From Sphaerolaimus hirsutus (Eukaryota; Nematoda; Chromadorea; Monhysterida; Sphaerolaimidae), in assembly GCA_964036195.1 (NCBI GenBank), contig OZ038453.1, positions 10,865,469 to 10,929,468 of the forward strand: a stretch of DNA of 64,000 nucleotides, read 5' to 3'. The notes beneath the pieces were generated by a model that was given only the letters and a program-made list of their open reading frames with translations, had not been told where the DNA came from and searched no databases. How positions within the stretch are numbered: the stretch's first letter is position 1; each line of letters starts with the position of its first letter. This document shows, piece by piece, positions 54,687 to 64,000 of the stretch. Both the position numbers and the translations under genes were made by a program.

Positions 54687-55754
54687 TTTTTTGTTTAGCT
54701 TTTTATTATTTATTTTACTTAATTTTGGTTTGTTACCGTAATTCATGACCAAATTCCCGCAGTTTTAGCTTTTTTTGACATAGTAAAAAGACACTAAACG
54801 TAGTAAAAAGACACTACTAAGACCGCTGGATACCTTTTTCATGAAATACGGCACAAGTTTGTTACATTTTTTGTTGTTGTCTTTTCTGGAATTAAATAAT
54901 TGGTCATTCGCTAGCAAGTGATAAAACTGTGCTTTTGCTATTACGGATCATAGGAACGCAGCCGTTAGATTTTTTATACCTTTATTTATATTGAATGGAT
55001 TCTGCACGAACAGATGACTACAAAAAACAAAAAAATCTCGATCTCACATTTTATTTTACACGGACCATGCGGAAAATTGACAAGTTTTCAAAATTGTGTA
55101 AGTGATGGTCTGAGGGTGTTTTTGCACGTCAGACATTATTAACATTTTCACTGGCACTTTGTTTTCCAAAGGCAAATCCACACATTCTCGAACCCCTTAC
55201 GAATTCGTCATTCGGGTAGGGGACTGTATTCAAACAAGCAAACTTTCAGGAAATTGGTTCATTTTATCTCTGCACCACGTTCAAATTATTGAGCACACCT
55301 GACACCAAAGTTCTAGCATCCGAGCAAACAAAAAATAACAACCTTTACAAAAAGTGCCAACTCGAAAAAAAACTCTTCCCAACAAGCCCCATTTTCAACA
55401 AGAACAACGTATTAAATAGAAAACGAACACTGACCCGCGTTTGTTACAAAAACAACGTGTAAATCAAGCGCAGTCCCGCACCCTGTACGTGTTGGGTCTA
55501 CAAAAAGTGTCAAATACAATGAAAATTTGTTGTTACTGAACGTTTGCCATTTTGCAAATTTTGACATTTTTCTCGACATGGTGCGGGACTGCCTTCCGTT
55601 GCGAAAGGGGAGTTTCCCACTTTAGCGCTCTATTCGCAACATTTTTCGTACTACTTCAAAACAGCAGTACCAGCCACGTAAAAAAGAATACTTCTTTGTA
55701 AAAAATCTGGCATAACTATTAATCGAGAACGTTCTTCAAATAAAGCGTCAATTA
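54687..55754. other. Convergent spacer between GFM1 and POLR1A
   Basis: No exon. It carries the 3' untranslated regions of both genes and one CAGTCCC-class foldback (about 55471-55594: cgcagtcccgcaccctgtac against gacatggtgcgggactgcc). Confidence 0.6.
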
Positions 55755-58700
55755 TCAATCATTCTCAACCTCACGTTTCCCCCCTTTTATCCTCTTTCCC
55801 TTCTCCCTGACAGTGTCACTTTTCCCAGTGCCAGTTGTATTCCGCAGCCACTGGTTCAAACGAGTTGCCGCGTCGGCGCTTTGGCTCGGTGCCAAGTCGG
55901 TTTGGGGCATTTTGGTGAGCAGGTCGAAGGCGTTGGTGCCGGACCTGAACGGCTTGCCCACCACGATGTTGGCGGACGGCGAGCTCAGCGTGTCCTTGGT
56001 GCCTGTGAATGGGTGGTCCCAGAGAGGTCAGGGGCAGTCCCAAGCCCTCTAAAGTGTAAAGTAAAGGGTCAAACGTGAAGTCAAATGCAAAGTAAGCTGT
56101 CAATTGTCATGCAAATTGTCAAATGTATAGTAAAGTCAATCGTGTATCCAAATCTTTCTTTTTGTATCCAAATCTTAAGTGGTAAATTAAGATTTGGATA
56201 CAACAACAAGATTCGAATACAAAAACTGAAAATGTTCTTATTGAGGGAATTTCCCAAAATTATATTTGATTATATTTTCTCAAAATCACTCAATTTTTCA
56301 GGGGGGGGGGGTGTTTGAGCGGCGATCTAGCGCGGTGCTGGGACTAGTACCGCACCCCGTAAAATACCATGTAAAGTGTAAGACTATTTTTTGCGTCTGA
56401 GCGGGTATTAAACAATTTCCCCCGAATATTTTAGACTTTAAAATTACGCCTGGTAGGTTGCGTCACTAGCCTCCAAAATACTCAACGCAGAAGCAATTTG
56501 TTCGGCAGAAATATTCACGCGGAACGACTCGAATTACGTCATTTTAAAGTGACAACATTCAGCACCCCCATAAACCCAACAACACAAACCGCTATACAAA
56601 GCATGTCGCATAAAATTGGTGGTCGTCTCGAAGCTCATCTGCTGCAGGGGGCTGGGCGCCGTGGCCATGTAGCCCCTGTTGAAGGGACAGTAGGCGCCCG
56701 TGAATGTCATGTAATCGGCGACCAATGTCAAGTGGCGCGCGTTCACTTCGATGCCGTAGCAGCCGAACACGTTGGTGATCTCCTGTGAAGAGTGTGAAGG
56801 GTGAAGTGTAGTGAAGTTTAGAGTGAAAGCGAAGGTGTGACTTTTGGATTGATCCAGGTTTTAAAAAGACCATTGTTTTGTCGAAGTAGAAAGTGGGGAG
56901 TGTATAGGTGACCAGAAAAGCGGTGTTTTAAATGACAAGTATCTTCATTGGCAAATTTACGTTCCATTTCGTTTTTTTCACTATGTACCACTTATGAGTA
57001 CTTAAAAGGGTTTCGGCCCTTTTCTATAAAATAGATTTTCGAGAATAAAAAATTCTAATCAAAAATTACAAAAAAACAGTCCGCCATAAAAACAATCCCC
57101 CACCCAATCACCAACATTCACTAGGGCGCGAGCGGCCGCCTCGATGCCGTATGTGTCGCGCACGTGGTGCACGTCGTTGGTGTACACCTTGTCCACGAGC
57201 AGCTTCTGGCCGTGGCCGAACAGGGCGCACAGGTTGATGCCCTGCGTCTGCAGCGCGCACCCGCCGCGACCGTCGTCACGGGCCACGCATCTGGAAAATT
57301 AAACACATGATTGGGGGGTCTCCAGGGGGCGACCCCCCCCCCCCCGAAAGTATGCCACCAAATATTCGCTGATATCTGTCCACTGAATGCTGTATCGAAG
57401 GGCGGGTAAAAAGTTGACGAAAAAATGGAAGGGCGCCCTTCTATTAGAAGATACACGGTACTACTTCTACAGAAGTCCTATTACGAGGCACCCCGTGACC
57501 CCAACTATTCCCCCCCCTGCACTATGTTCTACCGTAAAACTCCTGCACAAAGGGGTAATTCTCGATATTCTCCAAAACCCTCCCCCAAACCTGAGCACAT
57601 TGGGCACGGCCTGCACGGGGAACGCCTCCATTTCCGTCCTAATAATGGAGCACACGTCGAGCTTGGAGCGGTGTAAGTTGATCTGCAGCGTGAACTCGCA
57701 CCAGCGCGACGAGTCCGCGTCGTAGGCGTACGACACACAGAAGGGCGACTGCCGCAGCACGTTCTGGGTGGGGGGTGGGATGGGGGTTGGGGGGGGGGTC
57801 GACGGGGGTCGAAGGCGGTTGGGGGTTTGAAATGGGGTCCAGATTCCGAGGTCGGCAATTTTTTTAACCGTATTTCTTCGAAATACTCCCATGGGGGTTT
57901 ATTATTTCGCCAGCAAATTATAAGGGGGGTCAATCGAGGGTGGCTTATTCGAGGAAGGTTTTATAATTCCACCAGAAATTTTCGTGAGGAATCACAGTCA
58001 ACAATGGGCTTTTACACACCCAAAACTGGTAATAAATGTTATAAGTGGATATTTTCCAGACGGGTATTTCGAGGGGTGGGTGGAGGTATTTTCCCCCAGC
58101 TAGATCAGACCTGTATTTTTTTCGAGGAGTGGTGGTCAATTTAAGGGGAGATAATTAGAGGAAATACGGTATTTACTAGTCCAAATTCAAGCCAAAGAAT
58201 CGCCATCAAACCAACTTGAATCCTGGCGGCGCTGGTCTGCACGCTGGCAGTGTTTCTTTCATTGTCTTCGCTGAATAGAGGGTCATCCGATTTGGCGGCG
58301 GCATTTGCCTCATCGCCAGCTGGCCTTTCTTCTGTATCTGAATATTCATCATCGTTGTTGGCCTGTGGGGAAAGTAGTTCATTGGAATTTTTTTTAAAAT
58401 TTAGAAATAGTACAAATGTTTTAGAACTTTGAATTAGGATCTGGGAGATACGTAGTAATAAATATGCTAAAATACTAGTGACAATTCTCAAGTGAAAAAG
58501 TTACAAAAAATAGTGGTAACTGCCTAGTGGTAACTGCCAACTGGTAAGTGGAGAGGCAAGTGACATCAAAGTGGATATTAGTGATGGGTGAGTTAGTAAT
58601 TGAAAATACTTGGCACTTATAAGTTGACTTGTCACTATGACTGGATTTACTTGCCACTATACCACTTTTCATGTCACCTGTCTGCTTGCGCAATTGACCG

Positions 58701-61700
58701 AAATTACGCACCCTGTAAAGTGTAAAGTCAAGTGTGAAATGTCATGCAAAATGCCACACAAATTTGTGATCTGTCACGCACAATAAATAAAATTCACTCA
58801 GTGATTAAATCTTTCCCGTTTTTTTTTACTTGACCGTTGACACTTTACTTCACACTTCACATGGTGTGGAACTGGTACCAGGTGCCCTCAAAGTGCGACC
58901 ACCCCCCCCCCAACCCCCAGTGTGTACCTGCGCATCTGCGTCAGGGTTGTCCTGCTCCTCGCCCTCGTACTCCCTGGCGGTGTCGTCGTGGCGGCGGCGG
59001 CGCAGCGCAGACTCCGCGTCCATCACGCCTACGTCGCCGCCCTCCTGCCAGTGGGGGGGGGGGGTATTCAGGTTGAGTTGCCGTTCTTGCCTGCACACAC
59101 TGGGCGTCAACTGGTTTCCATATCAATTCAGTTTAGTTGACGGGTGGCGGGACAATTTTCTGGAAGGGTGCATATGTGGCAATTTTTGAGATGAATAAAT
59201 ATTGATATGTGCATTTCGACATCGTTTCCGTGACCCATCAACGAAAGTTTGAATGGAAACCAATCGGCCCAGTTGACACTTGATGTAATTGAAAAATAGT
59301 GGGTGTAGGGCCTTTGGTGCAGCCTGAAGTCAGTGGCCATTGCCATGAATTGTGAATATTGAAGTGGTGCCAACAAAATGGACTTTTGAGGTGTGATACC
59401 TAAATCAAACGAGCGACCCTCTACTCTGACCTCCATATCCCCGAAACTTAAATTTAATTTGAGGGTTATACCCACGAAAGTCACATTTTTCGAACAGTTT
59501 GCGAACTCTCAAAAATGTTTCTTCAAACACAAACAATAAAATAAAAAAAACCGCACATCATCGGAACTCATCGCGGCCTCGTCTCTCATCAAAGCATCAT
59601 CATCATCAACCGCAACAGTATCCGCCCCCTTTTTATCGCCATCCCGATTCTTGTCGGAATCGTCGACATTGGCGTCGGGATCGGCGTCGGCTGTGCGCCT
59701 GGCCGTGGCGCCCTGCTCGGCGGCCAGGCGCATCTTGCCGTGCGTCATGTCGCGCTGCGTGCGCACCGCTTCCAAGCGACGCGACAGCACCTGGGAAATG
59801 GGGGGGGGCTATTTGAGATGGCAAAGTTTAGTCGGATTTTTATTGAGAGTTAAAGGATTGGTTTAGGATTTGGGATTTTCGATGTCGATATAAATACCGT
59901 ATATCCTTGAATAACTACCCCCCATCGTGGAAAAATAACTCTCACCTTGTACACCCCCATGGAAAAATAACTCTCCCCTTGATCAACCCCCCTTGTCAGC
60001 TAGGTGAGGAAAAAACCTCCGCTTGAATAACCACCCCTCTGGGTATCTGATGTATATCCACAATGTGTGATGTATATCCCAAAACTTCTGACGAAATAAT
60101 AACTCCCCTGGAGACAGGGAATACATTTTCGCGTAGACCCAGGATACATTCTTGGGTTCAGCTTCTGTGGGCACTTGATTCCTACACAGGGGTTTCCAAG
60201 ATTTTGGCCCTCGCGGGGACTGGCAAATCAGATAGATAGCAAGACGCTCCTCCGGAGGGAAAGATAACTGAAAATTTTTCTGGGGGGGGCTGGCAGGGGC
60301 ACAATATAAAGGCTTTTTCAAGGTTAAGAAGGCAGAAAGGGGAAAAATCGCCAGTAATCAGTTAAAAGTAGCCAAAAGTAGGTAAAAAATGGCTAAAAAT
60401 AAGTATATAACCATGTATATAGCCGGAAAGCACGATTTTGAAGGTGAAAAACTATAAAAAGGTGCGAAAAATTGTGATTTTGAGCGAAAATTGGGGCAAA
60501 ATTTCTCAAAAACCACTCCAGATAGATAGATAGCTGAGCGATTTGGGGGGGGGGGGTCTTTTGGGGTAGTAGCGAAAAAATTTGCCTCGGGACAGATATA
60601 TAGCTGAGCGGCCTCCGGGATAGATAGATAGTTGGCCGATTTGGGGGGGGGCAGCCCCCCCCCCTAGGAGACCCCTGTTCCTACACAATGAGTTGACAAT
60701 GACATTGAGTATCAACCGGGCCGACGGGTTGCCATTTACATTTTAGTTAACTGGTTGCGAGACGATTTTCATCAGCACATACCAATATTGATCAACTTTC
60801 CCACATTGCCGCATGTGCACTTGAAAATGGTCCTGCAACATGTCAACTAGGGTTCAAACGGGATTGAGGTTTCGGGATCGGGATCGGGATTCACTTTTTG
60901 AGATTTCGGGATCGGGATCGGGATTGGGGTTTCGGGATCGGGATCCGGATTGGTATTTTGAGATTTCGGGATCGGGATTGGCCGGGATTGGGGTCACGGG
61001 ATCGGGATTGGGGATAGAGATTTTCGTCACTGCTCTGGCATTCACAGTTGTTCATAAAGGTCTCAAAACACTGTTGGATGCCAGAAAAGTGACATAAAAT
61101 GGATTCTGGGGGTTTGCATTCACATTTTTGCATGCAAAAATGTCATTTTTTCACTTTTATAATTTCCACTATTTTTTCCGGGATCGGGATCCCGGACTTG
61201 GGAGATTCTCGGGATCGGGTTTGAAAGTTTTCGGGATCGGGATTGGTATTATTGGATTTCGGGATCGGGGTTCCGGGATCGGGACTGCTAAATCCCGGAA
61301 TTTCACGGGATCCCGTTTGAACCCTAATGTCAACTAAAATCTGAATTGACATGGAAACCAGTTGGCACCTTAAAAACATTTCCCATATAATCTTTAGAAA
61401 TAACCCATTCAGTCTTTTTTCAAGGCTGAACGTCCAAATATTTCAATTATGGAGGAGGACTAAACGCCTCACTTGTCATACGATGTTGTGCACGTATTAG
61501 TGCATATTTGTAAATTACAAACTTAGTGACTAAATTGAAGCACGAAAATTACGGGTTTCATATCATCAGCTGATGGTTGAAAATAGCAATGGCAAAGAAA
61601 ATTTTTTTTTCTTGGGTTAATGTGGCTGCACACACTAGTTTACTAACACAAGTAAACTCATTTTGGGTGCCCATAACTCAGCTTTGAACGTATTTGAGTT

Positions 61701-63593
61701 TACCAGAATACCAGAATTATTAGATCCTCGTCAACTGTAGTTTACAGATACCTCATTTTGGTAAACTCAAATGCGTTCAAAGCTGATTTATGAGCACCCA
61801 AAATGAGTTTACTTCTGTTAGTAAACTAGTGTGTGCAGCGCCAATACTCAGACTTGGGTTAATATCAAAATCAAATTCAGACTTGGGTCCAAAACCTCGG
61901 TTTATATTCAGACAGGTTATTGTTAACTATTGTGCAAAGCATCCAGTTCAAAGAATATACCAGACGTCAATTACGAAAGTCGGGGAGTAACAAAAAATTG
62001 AAGTGAGATTTAATTTTTTTTAAGTGACGTAAAATGAGAAGAAAAAGTCAAAAGAAAAGCAAATGGAGAAGTGATATAATGTTCTTTTCTTCTAACCTTT
62101 CATCTCTCACTTCAAATTTTTTCTACTTCTCAACACGCAGAACTGCCTATAGCTCACACAGGGTCCCCAACCCCCCCCCCCCCCCCATCTTCAAGGTATT
62201 CCTAGCAGCGCTACTACCGTATTTCTTCGATTTTATTGAGGTTGTTATTCACATTGGCTTGCTCGTTTACATTGGCGGGTCTGTGGGGCATCCGAAAAAT
62301 ACATTGGCGGCGAAAATATTGATGTCGCGTTATCCGATTTATCATTTGATGTTTGCCGCTCAAAGGACCGCTCAAAAAGTCTAACAACTCTACCGCTGCG
62401 ACAATTTACTTAATTTATGATGAATGCAAAGTGGAGTTTTCATTAAACATATTCCACATTCATATTTATCTTAAAAATGCACATGAATAATGCAATGTGG
62501 AAAATTTTTGCCATGCTCATTCAGTTTGCCGTGCCCATTTACATTGCCCCCCAAAAATAGCTTATGAAACATTGGCCCTACACACACTAGTTTTCACCGT
62601 GACTTGTGTGAAAACTGAAATGGCGACATGGCGACATTCAGCCTACGCTTATTGTATGCTACATGTGTTTTAGTTTTCAAATTTAATATTTCATTAATTA
62701 AAATTCACATTTAAATTTAATAAAATCATTCAACCGTGTTGATTAATCTGCATTTGAAAAAATTCAGTTTTCCCACGAAGTCACGGTGAAACCTGGTGTG
62801 TGTAGGCACAATACATAGGCGGTCAATAAAATCGAAGAAATACGGTAGTCTGTTCCTTCGGCTGCCCCACCGCAGTAGAAATACACACGGAGGGGGGTGC
62901 CCCACCGAGGGGAGCGGGCACCCCATTCCGGGCATTGCGCATATCCGCGAAAAAACTGGTCAATGAGACCCCCCCCCAAACGAACAGTGCTCAGACGTTT
63001 CACAAGGCCGGCCTCGACCAATCTGAGCAGACTCGAAGGATTTAGATGGGCGGCGCGTCTTTCCCGATCTGCGGGCGATGCAAACTCCAAGCGTACAGTG
63101 TAGCTGCGGTGGCGCGCCCTGCGACAAGTATTTAACTGAATTTAAATGCGAATTGTCATAAAGACTAATGGTGGTATTCGTGTTTGGTTCCAGTAATGAT
63201 ATGATTAGTGACAACTTTTGTTTCAAATGATCTGAAACCTGGGGACTGTCCCAGTCCCTGTAAATTGTAAAGTAAAAAAAGTGTCAGATGATATGTAAAA
63301 TGTCAATCAAAACAAAAAGATAAGATTTCATCACTGAACTTAGCATACCAAGCATCATTCGCATGATATTTTACATGACATTTGACACTTTACATTTCAC
63401 TTAACAAGGTCTGGGATTAGCACCTGGCAATTAAAATTTGACAATTGACAGGGTTCGGGACTGGGCTCCCTGATAAAAGCAAAGTGACACCAACTCAGTG
63501 GTAAGCGTCAAACGCTCAGTAATTTCCAACTTAGACAGGACAGATTTCAGTGTGATTCGATCCAACGAAAACGCCACTCGCTCAGCCTCCTCC
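55755..63593 (-). CDS. POLR1A: RNA polymerase I largest subunit, C-terminal part
   Basis: Nucleolar enzyme subunit transcribing rRNA genes. Exons in order on the minus strand: about 63491-63593, 62986-63118, 59557-59790, 58928-59044, 58216-58362, 57591-57763, 57122-57290, 56590-56782 and 55755-56002. Phases close from 63118 to the stop. The junction between 63491 and 63118 does not, so a small exon or another donor is missing. Diagnostic blocks: SYTVRLEFASP, WCEFTLQINL, LQTQGINLCALF, VYTNDVHHVRDTYGIEAAARAL, VFGCYGIEVNARHLTLVADYMTF, SPLQQMSFETTTNFM, SPSANIVVGKPFRSGTNAFDLL. The acidic linker seen in animal Pol I (DADPDANVDDSDKN, EYEGEEQDNPDADA) is spread over three exons. The tail extends about 45 residues past the usual end. 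The catalytic half lies beyond the right edge. Confidence 0.92.
56034..56220. repeat. CAGTCCC-class element with ATCCAAATCTTA inner word
   Basis: Left ggcagtcccaagccctctaa, words aaagtgtaaagt/caaatg, then tatccaaatctta facing taagatttggata. Similar inner part to 41404-41775. Lies in a POLR1A intron. Confidence 0.6.
57866..58171. repeat. TACCGTATTTCTTCG-terminated MITE, POLR1A intron
   Basis: Ends taaccgtatttcttcgaaata and agaggaaatacggta, with GGTATTTCGAGG and TTATTCGAGG words inside. Confidence 0.65.
60187..60677. mobile_element. hAT-like CAGGGGTTTCC element, POLR1A intron
   Basis: Ends CAGGGGTTTCCAAGATTTTGG and CTAGGAGACCCCTG, with a perfect 8-bp duplication TTCCTACA (60179-60186, 60678-60685). 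Contains gatagatagctg units. Opposite orientation to 45211-45657. Confidence 0.9.
60848..61326. mobile_element. hAT-like element, CGGGATCGGGATT word array, POLR1A intron
   Basis: Ends TAGGGTTCAAACGGGAT and ATCCCGTTTGAACCCTA, with a perfect 8-bp duplication ATGTCAAC (60840-60847, 61327-61334). Both arms are arrays of ttcgggatcggg. The terminus TAGGGTTCAAACG is the same as in 33441-34216, whose word is instead ATATCGATATT. Confidence 0.93.
61627..61845. repeat. CACACTAG-class foldback, GTTTACT word, POLR1A intron
   Basis: Left ctgcacacactagtttacta and right tagtaaactagtgtgtgcag. Close relative of 20891-21103. Confidence 0.75.
62214..62848. repeat. TACCGTATTTCTTCG-ended element with nested CACACTAG foldback
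   Basis: Left ctaccgtatttcttcgattt and right aaatcgaagaaatacggtag are perfect inverted copies with the word CGATTTTATTGA. Inside, at about 62574-62806, ggccctacacacactagttttcaccg faces cggtgaaacctggtgtgtgtagg, a CACACTAG-class element whose word is GTTTTCAC. Confidence 0.7.
63238..63430. repeat. CAGTCCC-class foldback, POLR1A intron
   Basis: Left ggggactgtcccagtccctg and right aaggtctgggattagcacc. Arms of gtaaagt/gtcaaatg-like words. Confidence 0.7.
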
Positions 63594-63853
63594 CTGAGTG
63601 AAATAATGTTTGTTTTTCTGGGGGTTTTCTTGCAATGGTTCATGTAAATACTTGGTCTTATCGATCTACTTATCTATACACGAACTGATTTAAAGTTGAT
63701 TAATTATTGGTTTAACATATAAAATCAATTATATCGTATACTGACTGCAATTTAAAATTCAGAAATCGATCTTCTGTGAAAAAAAAGCTTTGCACACGTT
63801 CTCAGCACTCACCGACTGCATAACCATCCAACGCTAAAATGTGCAAAACGAAC

Positions 63854-64000
63854 TACCGTATATCCTCGAATAAGACCCCCGGGGAGAAGTTTGTCAGAAG
63901 TTTTGTAGGGGGTTATTGAAGGGGGGTTTTATTCTAGGATATATTTACGATATGCAAAACCATAACCACCCACCAAGGCACCCCCGGCGCAACGGGCACA
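63854..64000. repeat. TACCGTATAT-class element, CGAATAAGACCCCC word, cut by window end
   Basis: Begins taccgtatatcctcgaataagacccccggg, then gggggttattgaagggggg. The right end is not in the window. Confidence 0.55.

Noticed and set aside
1-64000. tRNA, rRNA or other structural RNA genes
   Set aside because: No cloverleaf with A and B box sequences or rRNA-like stretch was recognised by eye; a covariance-model search would be needed to exclude them.

Overview
The window is animal nuclear DNA, probably from an invertebrate; the species cannot be fixed from the sequence. Its genes have spliceosomal introns. They are single-copy metazoan genes for mitochondrial translation, complex III assembly, fructose metabolism, a cilium-type TPR protein, an F-box/LRR protein and RNA polymerase I. 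The introns and gaps are packed with an unusual density of non-autonomous DNA transposons. The TTC23-like gene suggests a ciliated animal.

Layout by gene: (1) 268-3655 (-), an F-box/LRR gene running off the left edge. (2) 5796-18675 (-), a nearly full BEL/Pao LTR retrotransposon with gag-protease, RT-RNase H-integrase and an envelope-like gene, bounded by the 5-bp target duplication GCTTC. It is young by LTR similarity but broken by a premature stop, frame breaks, a lysine at the integrase catalytic glutamate position and an in-frame 1.1-kb tandem duplication. (3) 23347-27320 (-), UQCC1. (4) 30543-35167 (-), ketohexokinase. (5) 37494-40351 (-), a TTC23-like gene. (6) 42482-54686 (+), a complete 21-exon gene for mitochondrial elongation factor G1. 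(7) 55755-63593 (-), the 3' end of POLR1A, convergent with GFM1 and continuing past the right edge. Exon borders of UQCC1, KHK, TTC23-like and GFM1 were followed base by base, and reading phase closes across every junction.

The main repeat signal is a community of small elements, many with clear 8-bp target duplications (hAT type), sharing one architecture: a short terminal inverted repeat followed by arrays of a short word on both sides of a small core. Related elements keep terminus and core but carry different words, changed together at both ends (for example GCGCTTTT, CGATTTTT and TGATTTTT in three elements with alignable cores). At least five terminus classes do this. Two 1.95-kb hAT elements also carry the same captured BEL reverse transcriptase fragment, each with a perfect 8-bp duplication. 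The resident BEL element is strongly and strand-specifically enriched in TGTGA (TCACA in its RNA), in LTRs as well as coding parts.

The host genes do not form a pathway. GFM1 and UQCC1 both serve the mitochondrion, but they are separated by other genes and show no sign of co-regulation.
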